This document shows positions 26,044 through 34,641 of a stretch of DNA of 64,000 nucleotides, piece after piece. Position 1 is the stretch's first letter, and every line of letters begins with the position of its first letter. Under the pieces are notes generated by a model. That model made no database searches. It saw only the letters and a list, made by a program, of their open reading frames with translations, and was not told where the DNA came from. The position numbers and the translations under genes were made by a program. Origin of the DNA: Amycolatopsis sp. NBC_00345 (GTDB lineage: Bacteria; Actinomycetota; Actinomycetes; Mycobacteriales; Pseudonocardiaceae); NCBI RefSeq assembly GCF_036116635.1, contig NZ_CP107995.1, forward strand, positions 4,774,001 to 4,838,000, given 5' to 3'.

Positions 26044-26063
26044 ATGACAGTCAGTACGGTCAT
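26044..26063. promoter_or_regulatory. Candidate LysR-type operator dyad
   Basis: ATGAC-N10-GTCAT lies between the divergent LysR and SBF-like transporter genes. The spacing and symmetry are close to the LTTR recognition dyad. It is 52 bp before the transporter start. Confidence 0.5.
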
Positions 26064-26115
26064 CGGGGTTCCGAATGATCAGTGCCGCGCGCAGAATAGC
26101 CGTGAAAGGAGTTCC

Positions 26116-27147
26116 ATGACCACCGTGCTCGCCCCGCTGACCCGCCCCGTCGCCGCCTTGATGGCCAAGCTCCGGATCGACCCGTTCATCGCGGCCATTC
26201 TCGGCACCGTCGGCATCGCGTCGCTGCTGCCCGCGTCCGGCGGGACCGCGACCGGCTTCGGGATCGCGTCGAACGTCGCCGTGGGCCTGCTGTTCTTCCT
26301 CTACGGCGCCCGGCTCTCCGGCCAGGAGGCACTCGACGGGCTCCGCCACTGGCGCCTGCACGTCACCGTGCTGGCCGCGACGTTCGTGCTCTTCCCGCTG
26401 CTCGGCCTCGCCACCTCCGTGCTCTCGCCCGGCCTGCTGACCAGCCCGCTCTACACCGGCGTGCTGTTCCTTTGCCTGCTGCCCTCGACCGTGCAGTCCT
26501 CGATCGCGTTCACCTCGATCGCGAAGGGCAACGTCGCCGCGGCCATCTGCAGCGCGTCGGTGTCGAACCTGCTCGGCATCGTGGTGACGCCGCTGCTGGT
26601 CGCGGTGCTGCTGTCGAGCGACGGCCCCGGCATCAGCGGCTCGGCGGTGCTGAACATCGTGCTGCAGCTGCTGGTGCCGTTCGTCGCCGGCCAGCTCGCC
26701 CGGCGCTGGATCGGCGCCTGGATCAGGCAGCACTCGGCGCCGCTGAAGCTGGTGGACCGGGGCTCGATCCTGCTCGTCGTCTACACCGCGTTCAGCGCGG
26801 GCATGACCGAGGGCATCTGGCACCAGCTGGACATCGGCCCGTTGCTGGTGCTGCTCGGGGTGTGCGTGGTGCTGCTCGGCGTCGTGCTCGCCGTGACCGG
26901 CGCCGGCGCGAAGCTGCTCGGCTTCGACCGCGCCGACCGGATCACGATCCTGTTCTGCGGCTCGAAGAAGAGCCTGGCCAGCGGGCTGCCGATGGCCACC
27001 GTGCTGTTCGGCCACGCGCAGGTCGGGCTGATCGTGCTGCCGCTGATGCTGTTCCACCAGATCCAGCTGATCGTCTGCGCCGCGCTGGCCCGGCGTTACG
27101 CCCGGGAGGCGGCCGCCGACGAGCCGGGAGAACTCGTCACGGCCTGA
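26116..27147 (+). CDS. Bile acid:sodium symporter-like (SBF-like) membrane transporter
   Basis: A 343-residue protein with about 10 membrane helices. The recognisable segments of the SBF-like/YfeH group are VGLLFFLYGARLSGQEAL, LCLLPSTVQSSIAFTSIAKGN (crossover motif) and FCGSKKSLASGLPMATVLF (second crossover motif). Relatives move organic anions with sodium or protons. RBS AAAGGAG. Its divergent LysR partner and the dyad between them suggest induction by the transported compound. Confidence 0.88.
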   Translation: MTTVLAPLTRPVAALMAKLRIDPFIAAILGTVGIASLLPASGGTATGFGIASNVAVGLLFFLYGARLSGQEALDGLRHWRLHVTVLAATFVLFPLLGLATSVLSPGLLTSPLYTGVLFLCLLPSTVQSSIAFTSIAKGNVAAAICSASVSNLLGIVVTPLLVAVLLSSDGPGISGSAVLNIVLQLLVPFVAGQLARRWIGAWIRQHSAPLKLVDRGSILLVVYTAFSAGMTEGIWHQLDIGPLLVLLGVCVVLLGVVLAVTGAGAKLLGFDRADRITILFCGSKKSLASGLPMATVLFGHAQVGLIVLPLMLFHQIQLIVCAALARRYAREAAADEPGELVTA

Positions 27148-27207
27148 GTGCCGGTTCGTCCACATCGGACAGTGTCGTCCGAGTGGAGCAGCGCGGCCAC
27201 CCCGGGG

Positions 27208-27639
27208 TCAGCCGCCGAGCGCGCGGTCGACGCGGCCGAGCAGGTCATTCAGTGTAACGCGTTCCTCCGACGACAGCAGGGAAAGCGCCTCCTCCTGCAG
27301 CCCGCGGCTGACGCCGGGGACCACGCCGCGCAGACGTTCGCCCTTACGGGTCAACCAGATGCGCACCCGGCGGCCGTCGCGCTCGTCCGGGTCACTGCGG
27401 ACGAGGCCACTTGTCGTCATGCGCTGGACCGCACGGGTGACCGTCGGTGCCTCCACGCCGATGCGCGTGGCGATCTGGCCCGGGGTCAGGCCGTCGCGCT
27501 CCCACAGGCAGCCCAGGATGAACTGCTGCCCGGCGTGCACGCCGTGCGCCCGCAAGCGCCGCTCGGTCTCGCTCTTGAGCCGGCGCGACACGGTCGCGAT
27601 CCGGGTGAGGAACGCGTCGTCGCCTCGCATCCGGCGCAT
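27208..27639 (-). CDS. MarR-family regulator
   Basis: A 143-residue winged-helix protein. Helices 1-2 run RIATVSRRLKSETERRLRAHG. The HTH is LTPGQIATRIGVEAPTVTRAVQRM, and the wing is SDPDERDGRRVRIWLTRKG with the conserved D-x-R-D/R-R-V. In-frame upstream starts to 27663 exist. It lies just downstream of the alr-ddl pair, on the same strand but after a 73-bp gap, so it could be its regulator or an independent gene. Confidence 0.9.
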   Translation of the reverse strand: MRRMRGDDAFLTRIATVSRRLKSETERRLRAHGVHAGQQFILGCLWERDGLTPGQIATRIGVEAPTVTRAVQRMTTSGLVRSDPDERDGRRVRIWLTRKGERLRGVVPGVSRGLQEEALSLLSSEERVTLNDLLGRVDRALGG

Positions 27640-27712
27640 GTTATCGGTTCTCGCGACCCGCAACGACCCGCCGAATGCCTGACTCCAGAACGTTCTTGTA
27701 GAAGGTCCCGGC

Positions 27713-28696
27713 TCAGCGGCGGGCCAGCGCGGTCGTCACCAGGATGTCCAGCAGCTCCGGGAATTCGACGCCCGCCGCCCGCCACATCTGCGGGAACTGC
27801 GAGGCGGCGGTGAAACCGGGGAACGTGTTGACCTCGTTGACCACGGGGGTGACGCCGTCGCGCAGGAAGAAGTCGACGCGGAGCAGGCCGCGGCAGCCGA
27901 GGGAGCGGAACGCGGCGAGCGCCTGCCGTTCGACCGCCTCGCGCAGCTCGTCGTCCAGCCGGGCGGGGATGTCGAAGATCGTGGTGGCGTCGGAGTACTT
28001 GGCTTCGTAGTCGAAGAACGTGTGGCCGCTGTCGATGCGGATCTCCAGCGCCGGGCCGGCTTCGAGGCGGCCGTCCGGGTGCTCCAGCACGGCGACGTCG
28101 ACCTCGCGGCCGGGCACGGCGGCCTCCACGAGCACCTTGGTGTCGAAGTCCTTGGCCAGCTTGATCGCCTGCGCCAGCTCCTCCTCCGCGTCCACTTTGG
28201 AGATTCCGAGGCTGGACCCGGTCCGGGCCGGCTTGACGAACATCGGGAAGCCGAGGCGGTCGATCTCTTCCGGGGTAAGGGTTTCGTCCGTGGCGCGCAG
28301 GACGACGCCGTCGGCGACCGCCAGGCCGTCGGCGACGAGGAGCTTCTTGGTGAACTCCTTGTCCATGCCCGCCGCGCCCGCGAAGACGCCGTTGCCGACG
28401 TACGGCACGCCGACCATCTCCAGCAGTGACTGCACCGTGCCGTCTTCGCCGAATTCGCCGTGCAGGGCGGGGAAGACCACGTCGACGCCCTCGAACAGCC
28501 CGATCGCGTGCGCGAGGCCGCCCGGCTCGCCCTCGCCGCCGGCCCACCGGCCGTCCGGCGTGATCAGGATCGGGACGACGTCGTAACGCCCGGGGTCGAG
28601 ATGGTCGATCACGGACCGGCCCGACTTGAGCGAGACTTCGTGCTCGCCACTGCGGCCACCGTGCAGCACGGCGACGCGGATCCGGTTTGCGGTCAA
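27713..28696 (-). CDS. ddl: D-alanine--D-alanine ligase
   Basis: A 327-residue ATP-grasp ligase. HGGRSGEHEVSLKSG and LHGEFGEDGTVQ are in the N-terminal D-Ala site. KPARTGSSLGISKV is the ATP loop, and FFDYEAKYSDAT the omega loop with the tyrosine typical of D-Ala-D-Ala enzymes, where VanA-type D-Ala-D-Lac ligases have His. VVNEVNTFPGFT holds the metal ligands. The TTG start at 28696 is set by GAAGGAG and overlaps the alr stop. Cytoplasmic; it makes the dipeptide for UDP-MurNAc-pentapeptide. Confidence 0.92.
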   Translation of the reverse strand: MTANRIRVAVLHGGRSGEHEVSLKSGRSVIDHLDPGRYDVVPILITPDGRWAGGEGEPGGLAHAIGLFEGVDVVFPALHGEFGEDGTVQSLLEMVGVPYVGNGVFAGAAGMDKEFTKKLLVADGLAVADGVVLRATDETLTPEEIDRLGFPMFVKPARTGSSLGISKVDAEEELAQAIKLAKDFDTKVLVEAAVPGREVDVAVLEHPDGRLEAGPALEIRIDSGHTFFDYEAKYSDATTIFDIPARLDDELREAVERQALAAFRSLGCRGLLRVDFFLRDGVTPVVNEVNTFPGFTAASQFPQMWRAAGVEFPELLDILVTTALARR

Positions 28697-29826
28697 GGCA
28701 AAGCTCCTTCGCTGCGGAGGTGATGACGCGGCACCCTCGGCCCGATGCCGGTGAGGATCTCGTGCGGGTTGGTCCCGGCCCAGCGCGCCCATTCGACGGC
28801 CGTCGGCTCGCCGTCGTCGCCCGGTCCGAAAAGGACGGTCTCGTCGCCGACGTGCGCGGGCGTGTCCCCGACGTCCACCACGAACTGGTCCATCGCGATC
28901 CGCCCGACCACCGGGTGGCGCGCGCCGCGGAACCACACCTGCGCGCCGTGTGCCCCGGCCAGGCGCGGGACGCCGTCGGCGAAGCCGAGCGGCACGAGGA
29001 CCAGCGTGGTGTCCCGGGTAGTGACGTGGTCGTGGCCGTAGGAGACGCCGGTGCCGGCCGGCACCCGCTTGACCTGCACCGCCCGCGCCCGCAGGGTCAT
29101 CGCGGGACGCAGCCCCGGGTGCGCGGGCTCGACGCCGTACAGGGCGATGCCGGCGCGGACCAGGTCGTACCGCGTGGCCGGGAGGGCGAGCGCGGCGGCG
29201 GAATTCGCCAGGTGCCGCACCTTCGGGCGCAGCCCGGCGCGATTCGCCCGCGCCAGCGCCGTTTCGAAGCGGCGCACCTGGTCCGGCACGGTGCCGGGGT
29301 CCTCGGCGGTGTGCAGGTGCGACCAGACGCCGCGGACGTGCACCGCGCCCGCCGTCTCGTAGCGCCACGCCTCGTCGACGAGCTCACCCCACGAGTCGGC
29401 GACCGCACCGTTGCGCGAAAGGCCGGTGTCGATCTTGAGGTGCACGCGCGCGGGCGCCTCCCCTGCCGCGGCGACGATCGCACGCAGGTGCTCGACCGAC
29501 GAAACACCCAGGTCAACGCCGGCGCCGATGGCCGTCCCGAAGTCCTCGTCCGGCAGGTGCAGCCAGCTGAGCACCGGCGCCAGCACCTCGGCGCGGCGCA
29601 GCTCCAGAGCCTCGTCGAGGGTCGTCACGCCGAGCCACGTGGCCCCGCCGTCGAGCGCGGCCCGCGCGACGGGCACCAGCCCGTGCCCGAAGCCGTCCGC
29701 CTTGACCACGGCCATCACCGGCGTGCCCGCCGTCTCGCGGATCAGCCGCGTGTTGGCGGCCACGGCGTCCAGGTCGACGACCGCCGACACGCGGTCTGTT
29801 CTGGTGAGTGCCCCGGTGCCCGGCAT
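28693..29826 (-). CDS. alr: Alanine racemase
   Basis: A 377-residue fold-type III PLP enzyme. AVVKADGFGHG holds the PLP lysine. VHLKIDTGLSRNG and RYDLVRAGIALYGV are phosphate-site segments. VPLGFADGVPR and VVGRIAMDQFVVDV are in the C-terminal barrel, the latter next to the substrate-binding Met/Asp. It supplies D-Ala to the ligase immediately downstream (4-bp overlap). Such an alr-ddl unit is unusual, because the housekeeping genes normally sit apart in actinobacteria. It may be a second set. Confidence 0.92.
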   Translation of the reverse strand: MPGTGALTRTDRVSAVVDLDAVAANTRLIRETAGTPVMAVVKADGFGHGLVPVARAALDGGATWLGVTTLDEALELRRAEVLAPVLSWLHLPDEDFGTAIGAGVDLGVSSVEHLRAIVAAAGEAPARVHLKIDTGLSRNGAVADSWGELVDEAWRYETAGAVHVRGVWSHLHTAEDPGTVPDQVRRFETALARANRAGLRPKVRHLANSAAALALPATRYDLVRAGIALYGVEPAHPGLRPAMTLRARAVQVKRVPAGTGVSYGHDHVTTRDTTLVLVPLGFADGVPRLAGAHGAQVWFRGARHPVVGRIAMDQFVVDVGDTPAHVGDETVLFGPGDDGEPTAVEWARWAGTNPHEILTGIGPRVPRHHLRSEGALP

Positions 29827-30059
29827 CCCCACCCCCTTCGGCTCGTCACGGAACGCGGTCGATCCTCTCCGTGCCGGGCACACGCTTACATCGGCCGAAG
29901 AGCTGGGCGAAATCGGCCGAATGGCTGACAACGCGACACCGAGCAGGTTATCTGGCCACGGGGGGTGACGACGTACTCCCCTGGCCCGGGAAAAGCGCAG
30001 GTGAGACGGGTTCGGCACGGCGCTGGTGATCCCGGTACCGGCCGGGCGGCGTGGGCTCC

Positions 30060-30704
30060 TCAGCGCCCGGCCGCGCTCCGGCGGGTGGCCAGGTCGAAGG
30101 CCTCGACCAGTTCCTCGGCGTAGGCGCAGAGGTCGAGGCCGGGCCGGGTTTCGAGGAGGAACGGCAGGCCGTCGACCGACCGCTGCACCAGCGACCCCAG
30201 GACAAACGGGTCGAACGCCCGGAAGCTGCCGTCGTCCTGCCCGCGGCGCAGGATCTGTTCCACGGCGCCGATCGCGCTGTCGTCGGCGTCGCTGTCGTAG
30301 GTGCGGCTGGCGCCCATCTCGTCGCGGAAGCCCACGAAGACCGAGGCCAGCGCCTGCATCGCGACGCGGTGTTCGGCGACGAACCCGACGACCGCCCGGA
30401 TGTAAGCCGCCAGCTGGGCCCGGGGCCCGGACGCCGCGGCGACCTGATCGTCGACCTGGGACCGGAGCTGCCCGTAGACCTGGGCCACCGTCGCCTGCAT
30501 CAGCTCGTCGCGGCCGGCGAAGTGGTAGGAGATCAGCCGGGTGCTGCTCAGCCCGCTGCGTTCGGCGATCTTCGCGAACGTCGCCGCCCGGTAGCCGAGC
30601 GCGGCGACCGTGTCGATCGTCGCGGCGATGATCTCCTGCCGCCGGTCCTCCGGCGACAACCGCCTTCTCGGCCCTCGCTCCTGCGTCACGGCTGTCGGTT
30701 CCAC
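30060..30704 (-). CDS. TetR-family regulator of the divergent membrane protein
   Basis: A 214-residue protein with a TetR HTH at about residues 20-66 (EIIAATIDTVAALGYRAATF, then ERSGLSSTRLISYHFAGRDEL) and a C-terminal ligand domain that includes RTYDSDADDSAIGAVEQILR. GTG 30704 is favoured by GAGGGACAG. A perfect 8-bp-arm palindrome lies between it and the divergent gene at 30789. Confidence 0.9.
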   Translation of the reverse strand: MEPTAVTQERGPRRRLSPEDRRQEIIAATIDTVAALGYRAATFAKIAERSGLSSTRLISYHFAGRDELMQATVAQVYGQLRSQVDDQVAAASGPRAQLAAYIRAVVGFVAEHRVAMQALASVFVGFRDEMGASRTYDSDADDSAIGAVEQILRRGQDDGSFRAFDPFVLGSLVQRSVDGLPFLLETRPGLDLCAYAEELVEAFDLATRRSAAGR

Positions 30705-30748
30705 ACCCTGTCCCTCGCGTCCATTGGCGACCGATGGTAGCCTCGGTT

Positions 30749-30770
30749 TTATTACTCGACCAAGTAATAA
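30749..30770. promoter_or_regulatory. TetR operator TTATTACT-N6-AGTAATAA
   Basis: Perfect 8-bp arms with a 6-bp spacer, all A/T-rich in a region of about 70% G+C. It overlaps the expected promoters of both divergent genes: 44 bp before the TetR GTG and 18 bp before the membrane-protein ATG. Confidence 0.8.
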
Positions 30771-30788
30771 CGCCAGGAGGAACTGACG

Positions 30789-31823
30789 ATGAGCCGAACG
30801 ACCGACCGGGCCGGCTCCGTCGTGGAACGGGCGGGCAAGGGACGGCTGAAGGCCGCGTGGACCCTCGTGCTGCTGGCCCCGCTCTGCGCCGAGGCGGCGT
30901 TCACCGGGATCTCGCTGCCGTCGATCTGGCCGGCTTTCCCGCTCCTGGTGCCGGTGTACGGAGCCGGGGTGCTGCTGATCCGCGAACTCGCCTGCCGGGC
31001 CGGCGCGGGCTGGGCCGGGCTGCTGGTCCTCGGCGTCGCGTACGAGCTGGCCGAGGACGGGCTCGGGCTGCAGGCCCTGACCAGCCCGCACCTGTACACC
31101 GCGGCCCAGTGGGGACGGATGCTCGGCTTCAACATCACCTACTGGGAAAGCCAGGTCGGCTACCACCTGGTCTTCTCCCTGCTCATCCCGGTCGCGCTGA
31201 CCGGCCTGATCTTCAAGCGGCACGCCCGGCGCCCCTACCTCGGCACGTTCGGCCTCGTCGGGACGGCGGTCGTGTTCGCCGCCGGGCTCGCGCTCGCGAA
31301 GGTGAGCATCGCCGGCAGCCAGGACCCCGGTTACCAGACGCCCTGGCCCGTGGTCGCCGCGCTGCTGGCCGTGATCGTCGTGCTCGGCGTGGTGGCGCTG
31401 GTCGTGTTCCCGCGGCTGCGAATGCCGCGCCCGGCCCCGGTCGCCCGGCTGCCGCGTCCGCCGGTCATGGCCACCGTCGCGGGGATCGCGCCGATCGTCT
31501 TCCTCGGGCTGCTCTTCCCGCTCGGGCACAACGCCGGCCGGCCCGCGGTCGGCCACGGCGCCTGGGTGGCGCTGCCGATGGCGGCCGCACTCGTGATCGC
31601 CGTCGCGGTGGGGTGGCGGATCGCCCAGTGGTCGGCGAGCGAGGCGTTCACCGACCGGCACCGGGTCTGGCTCATCGGCGGCGCGATGGTCGGCCACTCG
31701 CTGTTCGCGGTGGCCAGCGGCGTCGCCGGCGGGAACGCCGTCCTGTCCCCGGTGCTCGGCCTCGTGGTGATCGCCGTGACCGTCCTGCTGCTGGGCCGGC
31801 TCGACCGACGTCTCGCGCCCTGA
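30789..31823 (+). CDS. Multispan membrane protein, function unknown
   Basis: A 344-residue protein with about 9-10 hydrophobic segments (for example LVLLAPLCAEAAFTGISL, FPLLVPVYGAGVLLI, ALLAVIVVLGVVALVVF) and short loops. No transporter or enzyme motif was recognised; GWAGLLVLGVAYELAEDGLG is a distinctive stretch with acidic residues in or near the membrane. RBS AGGAGGAA. It is under a divergent TetR repressor, which suggests an inducible export or envelope-protection role, but that is inference. Confidence 0.75.
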   Translation: MSRTTDRAGSVVERAGKGRLKAAWTLVLLAPLCAEAAFTGISLPSIWPAFPLLVPVYGAGVLLIRELACRAGAGWAGLLVLGVAYELAEDGLGLQALTSPHLYTAAQWGRMLGFNITYWESQVGYHLVFSLLIPVALTGLIFKRHARRPYLGTFGLVGTAVVFAAGLALAKVSIAGSQDPGYQTPWPVVAALLAVIVVLGVVALVVFPRLRMPRPAPVARLPRPPVMATVAGIAPIVFLGLLFPLGHNAGRPAVGHGAWVALPMAAALVIAVAVGWRIAQWSASEAFTDRHRVWLIGGAMVGHSLFAVASGVAGGNAVLSPVLGLVVIAVTVLLLGRLDRRLAP

Positions 31824-31845
31824 CACCCGGCGCACGGGCTGACGC

Positions 31846-32535
31846 TCAGCGCCCGGCGTCGTCGACCGTGGCGATCCCTTCGAGGAGAGCGGCGAACTGC
31901 CAGCGCAGCCGCTGGTGACCGGTGCCCGAGAACATCTCGTCCCGCAGGAGGCCGATGTTCGGGTACTCGGCCGCCGAGGCCTCCTCGATCGCGGTGGCCA
32001 GGCGGTAGCCCTCGCCGTCGGCCTCGACCGATTCGGATCGGGTGCCTTGCTCGGCCGCGGTCGCCGTGGCGTGCTGCAGCAGCACGTCGACGCCCCAGGC
32101 CGCCTGGCGCCGTCCGAGGCCCTCGGCGAGCAGCAAGCCCAGAACGCTGTCGATGAGCCGCAGGTAGTTCGGCCCCGACGGCCACAACGACAGCACGGAC
32201 CGCGCGAGGCTGGGGTGCCCCACCAGCAGGTTCGTGTAGTCGCAGAGCAGGTCGACCAGGATCGCGCGGGCCTTGGCCGGCCGCGCCGGGCCGGGCAGGT
32301 TCAGCCCGCCCAGCAGCTCGTCGAGCAACGCGCCGTGCAGCTCGGCCATATTGGCCACGTAGACGTACAACGACGCCGGGCCGGTGTCCAGCTCGGTCGC
32401 CAAGCGGCGCATGGTCACCCGCTCCAGCCCGTCCTGCCGCATGACCCGCAATGCAGCGGCCACCACGCTTTCGCGGCTCAGCAGTGGCTTCGCCGGTCGA
32501 TCTCGGCGGCTGACGGGAACACGACGGGGACTCAC
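31846..32535 (-). CDS. TetR-family regulator (TetR_C class) facing a decayed VOC gene
   Basis: A 229-residue protein. The HTH is RESVVAAALRVMRQDGLERV, then LATELDTGPASLYVYVANMA, typical of the tetracycline-repressor-like subgroup. A long C-terminal ligand domain follows. GTG 32535 is the start. Three copies of a CGAACATGTTCG palindrome separate it from the divergent VOC gene. That gene has decayed, so this repressor may have lost its principal target. Confidence 0.9.
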   Translation of the reverse strand: MSPRRVPVSRRDRPAKPLLSRESVVAAALRVMRQDGLERVTMRRLATELDTGPASLYVYVANMAELHGALLDELLGGLNLPGPARPAKARAILVDLLCDYTNLLVGHPSLARSVLSLWPSGPNYLRLIDSVLGLLLAEGLGRRQAAWGVDVLLQHATATAAEQGTRSESVEADGEGYRLATAIEEASAAEYPNIGLLRDEMFSGTGHQRLRWQFAALLEGIATVDDAGR

Positions 32536-32549
32536 AGCACGGCATCGTA

Positions 32550-32621
32550 ACGAACATGTTCGTGCATTTCCAGGGGCAGCGCCGTCGCCGCGAACGAACA
32601 TGTTTGCGGCGAACATGTTCG
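32550..32621. promoter_or_regulatory. Triple CGAACATGTTCG operator
   Basis: Palindromes at 32550-32563 (ACGAACATGTTCGT), 32595-32606 (CGAACATGTTTG, one mismatch) and 32610-32621 (CGAACATGTTCG). All three lie between the divergent TetR gene and the VOC pseudogene. They are the likely binding sites of the TetR protein. Confidence 0.8.
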
Positions 32622-32715
32622 TGTAGTATCCGTGCACATCCCGGCCGGCGCTCAGGAAGGCCCGGCCACGAACCGCCTCGGCCCTCGTCTCCGCGGGCCG
32701 CCCGTGGGAGGGCGC

Positions 32716-33528
32716 ATGGACAAAGTCACGACCGATCGCCGGTGGAACGCGGCGCTGGCCCTTGGCCCGGTTGAACTCTCGGTCGCGGACCTCGACCGCA
32801 GCGAACGTTATTACCGCGGATCGCTGGGGATGGAGCTCATCGCCCGCGAGGGCGCGCACGCACGGTTCGGGGTCGCCGGCCGGACCATGCTCGTCCTGAC
32901 CGAAATCCCGGAAACGAAGCCCGCGCCGAGTTCGAGCCCGGGGCTGAGCCACGTCGCCCTCGACGTGCCGGCCCGAGCACATCTGGCCCGGTTCGCCCGC
33001 CACTACAGCCAGTCGCACACCGACGGCGATCTGCGCGACCACATCGTGTCCGAGTCCTGCTACGTGCTCGATCCCGACGGGCACACCGTCGAGATCACCT
33101 GTGGCCGCCCCCGCGACGAGTGGTCCTGGCAGAACGGGCTCCCGGTCCTCGTCGCCGACGCCATGACCCTGGCCGACCTCGCAGTAGAAGGGCTCGGTCG
33201 CGGTCAGCCCACGGTCGGTGACCTTCAACTGCACGTGGCCGATCGCGGTCGCGGAGCTGCTCGGCCTCGAGGTGGCCGCCCGCGTGGGCGATTCGTTCCT
33301 TGGTGAAAACGAGCAGAGGCTGGAAGTCGGAGACGCCGACGCCGAGTGCCCGGCCAAGACGACCTCGACGCGCTCGCCCGGCGGCTCACCGCCGCGGGCC
33401 ATCCCCGCACCGCCACGCCGGGCACGCTCGCCGTCCAGGACCCGTCCGGCAATCTCCTCCGGTTCTCGGCCGATGCCGGGAACAGACCCGCCGGGCCATC
33501 GCCGTGGTCACCGTCCACGATGGACTGA
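32716..33528 (+). pseudogene. Decayed VOC-family (catechol-2,3-dioxygenase/CatE-like) gene
   Basis: The first 170 or so codons (from ATG 32716) give an intact N-terminal VOC module: LGPVELSVADLDRSERYYRG, SHVALDVPA, ESCYVLDPDGHTVEI. The second module begins as TVGDLQLHVAD and then shifts frame. AELLGLEVAARVGDSFL is read in frame 2 from about 33250, and DLDALARRLTAAGHP...GTLAVQDPSGNLLRF is back in frame 1 from about 33350. Part of the second module is missing between these. At least two frameshifts plus a deletion make an active enzyme unlikely. Confidence 0.8.
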
Positions 33529-33712
33529 TCACCTGCTACCGGGACTACTGGAACCCCCTCGACCTCACGTCATTTCGCCGACGGCCTTGACTACCGCATC
33601 CGGGTGGCCGACCGGGATCTCGTGCGCACGGCACTCATCTTCTGGGGGGACGTCCGGAACTTAACCGGCACGCGGGGCGACTGGGCCATTGTGCGTCGCA
33701 GGGCAATCGGGC
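33486..33712 (+). pseudogene. Fragment of a SnoaL-like (NTF2-fold) gene
   Basis: AIAVVTVHDGLITCYRDYWNPLDL, in frame 3 from about 33498, is the C-terminal signature of SnoaL-like proteins. Reading then continues in another frame (FADGLDYRIRVADRDLVRTALIFW). No start or full domain is present. It directly follows the decayed VOC gene, so this short stretch seems to be degenerating as a whole. Confidence 0.5.
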
Positions 33713-33745
33713 CGGCGACCCCGACGTGATGGTGGAGTTGAACCG

Positions 33746-34492
33746 ATGACGATTCCTGGGTCCCTGGCCACGGTGGCCTCGCGCAGTGTGGTCACCGTGG
33801 GCGTAGCCGCGATCGCCGCGCTGGTCCTGGCGGGGGTGGCGTCCGCGCACGTGAGCGCGCACAGCCCCGACCAGCCGGCCAAGGGCGGTGACGCGGAGAT
33901 CGTGTTCCGGGTGCCGGACGAGGCCGAGGACGCCGCCACGACCAAGATCGAGGTCGGCTTCCCGTCGGCCACACCGATCCCCGGCGCCGACGTCGAACAC
34001 GTGCCCGGCTGGACCAGCCGGGTCACGACGGCGAAACTGGCCAAGCCGGTGAACATGGGCAAGAACACCGTGGACACCGCGGTCCAGTCGATCACCTGGA
34101 CGGCCGAGCCCGGCACCAAGATCGGCCCCGGGGAGTTCCAGGAGTTCACCGTCTCGGTCGAGGGCTTGCCCACCAACGCCGACGAACTGGTCATGCCCAC
34201 GATCCAGACCTACGACAACGGCACCGTCGTCAAGTGGGACGAGCAGGCCGCGGCCGGTCAGGCCGAGCCCACGCATCCGGCGCCGAGCCTGGCGCTGGCG
34301 GCCGAGCGGGCCGGCACCGGCGCGATGGGGTCGGAAGGGGGCGCGTCGACGACGGCGACGGCCGCTCCTGCGAGCGATTCCACCGCCCGCTGGCTGGGCG
34401 TCGCCGGCGTCGTCCTGGGTGCGCTCGGGCTGGGCGTCGCCCTCGGCCTCCTGATCCGCCGTCGTGCGGTGCCTCGCACGAGCGCTGCCTGA
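33746..34492 (+). CDS. YcnI-like (DUF1775) copper-associated envelope protein
   Basis: A 248-residue protein with a signal peptide ending ...AGVASA, so the mature chain begins HVSAHSPDQ with the N-terminal histidine used by YcnI to hold Cu(II). The DUF1775 domain (residues about 34-160, with PGWTSRV and EFQEFTVSVEGLP) is followed by a linker and one C-terminal TM with RRRAVPR. It is probably a surface copper chaperone. Next comes a PepSY-TM gene, as in other copper loci. Confidence 0.88.
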   Translation: MTIPGSLATVASRSVVTVGVAAIAALVLAGVASAHVSAHSPDQPAKGGDAEIVFRVPDEAEDAATTKIEVGFPSATPIPGADVEHVPGWTSRVTTAKLAKPVNMGKNTVDTAVQSITWTAEPGTKIGPGEFQEFTVSVEGLPTNADELVMPTIQTYDNGTVVKWDEQAAAGQAEPTHPAPSLALAAERAGTGAMGSEGGASTTATAAPASDSTARWLGVAGVVLGALGLGVALGLLIRRRAVPRTSAA

Positions 34493-34641
34493 CGGACGGC
34501 GGCACGAGGGACGCGGCAGCGCGGGCGCGTCCCTCCCCGTCACGGCACCACCTCTCCGCCGGTGCACTCCACATCGGACAGTCATCCGGCCGTTTTCCCT
34601 GTGCCCGAATGCCTTTCCCGCCTGCCTGACCCGGAGCTGCC

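Noticed and set aside
27713..28696. VanA-type D-Ala-D-Lac ligase for glycopeptide self-resistance
   Set aside because: The omega loop reads DYEAKY with Tyr, as in D-Ala-D-Ala ligases. VanA enzymes have His there, and no vanH or vanX gene is next to it.
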